A stretch of DNA of 44,023 bases, taken from the NCBI GenBank assembly GCA_023301795.1, contig JALZVU010000069.1:1-44023 (forward strand), read 5' to 3'. This document shows positions 43,823-44,023 of this stretch, piece after piece. The translations under genes were made by a program, and so were the position numbers. The notes below the pieces were generated by a model that saw nothing but the letters and a program-made list of their open reading frames with translations, had not been told where the DNA came from and searched no databases. The DNA comes from Granulosicoccus sp. (GTDB taxonomy: Bacteria > Pseudomonadota > Gammaproteobacteria > Granulosicoccales > Granulosicoccaceae). Positions within the stretch are counted from its first letter, which is position 1. Every line of letters starts with the position of its first letter.

Positions 43823-43962
43823 CCTTTCGAACGGCCGGATTGGGCCGAGACACGCCTGTCGCTGCCGTTCAGAATACCTAAGAGTTCCACTGGATAGGCC
43901 TCCAGACCTGCCGTTGCCCACGATTCAAGCCAATCGTCTCTGAAGTGCCCAATCCGGCCGTT
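43823..43962. repeat. GC-rich repeat, inverted pair (copies 2 and 3)
   Basis: The 16-mer AACGGCCGGATTGGGC (43830-43845) and its exact reverse complement (43947-43962) face each other across 101 bp, with a further short match GAGAC/GTCTC just inside. The unit could fold into a long hairpin. It looks like a small mobile or cassette-type repeat; no coding sequence is seen inside or to the window end. Confidence 0.7.
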
Positions 43963-44023
43963 GTCCATGAATTTAGATCAGATTTTCGCTGTACCTTACC
44001 TACGGCGACAATCAGCTTGAAGC

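Noticed and set aside
43823-43962. Integron attC site
   Set aside because: Has the long inverted-pair structure but no GTTRRRY/RYYYAAC core boxes, and no integrase gene is in the window.
43871-44022. Partial minus-strand frame open to the right edge
   Set aside because: About 50 codons, runs through the repeat, no recognisable protein; probably chance.

Overview
The window looks like chromosomal DNA of a metabolically versatile, probably marine proteobacterium. I lean to a gammaproteobacterium with roughly 50% GC. The grounds are TRAP and ABC uptake systems for organic acids, polyols and betaines, a Pfa-type polyketide/fatty-acid synthase, and lipoproteins and outer-membrane proteins of Gram-negative type. 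The polyol genes closely resemble the erythritol locus of alphaproteobacteria (Brucella, Rhizobium), so that block may have been transferred, or the host may be an alphaproteobacterium. The genus cannot be fixed from this sequence.

Layout. (1) 1-5355, minus: a Pfa-like lipid/polyketide synthase, with a PfaD-type enoyl reductase first and then a KS-AT megasynthase that runs off the left edge. (2) 5675-9190: envelope genes, namely a small beta-barrel protein, a DUF3179 protein coupled to a DUF2141 lipoprotein, and a lipoprotein built from repeated units. (3) 9327-26367: a large polyol catabolic island. A rightward set encodes a DeoR regulator, EryH and EryI. A leftward operon encodes a DUF2291 protein, a sugar-type ABC transporter (ATPase, permease, binding protein), a second DeoR regulator, an FGGY kinase and a GlpD-like dehydrogenase. 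A divergent rightward operon encodes EryA, EryB, EryC, a YczE-like membrane protein and an FAD oxidoreductase. Together they form a complete route from imported erythritol to D-erythrose 4-phosphate, plus a second kinase/dehydrogenase pair of unknown substrate. (4) 26401-36959, minus: one tightly overlapping operon of a TRAP transporter, an IclR regulator and CoA-linked beta-oxidation enzymes resembling the pimelate (pim) set, but with no thiolase. (5) 37296-40466, plus: a betaine/choline-type ABC importer with a strong hairpin-plus-T-run after the binding-protein gene. (6) 40480-41567: a small membrane methyltransferase-like protein and an exported protein of unknown function. (7) 41636-44023: an accessory patch with a frameshifted, truncated IS30 transposase joined to the tail of another gene, a DUF433/DUF5615 pair, a RelE/HTH toxin-antitoxin pair with a perfect 19-bp palindromic operator, and three copies of a GC-rich repeat.

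The most interesting item is the polyol island: two kinases, two FAD dehydrogenases and two DeoR regulators share one transporter and one isomerase set. That suggests two tetritol stereoisomers, or a tetritol and another polyol, enter one pathway. All functional calls rest on reading the protein sequences and on recall of the families; no database search was run.
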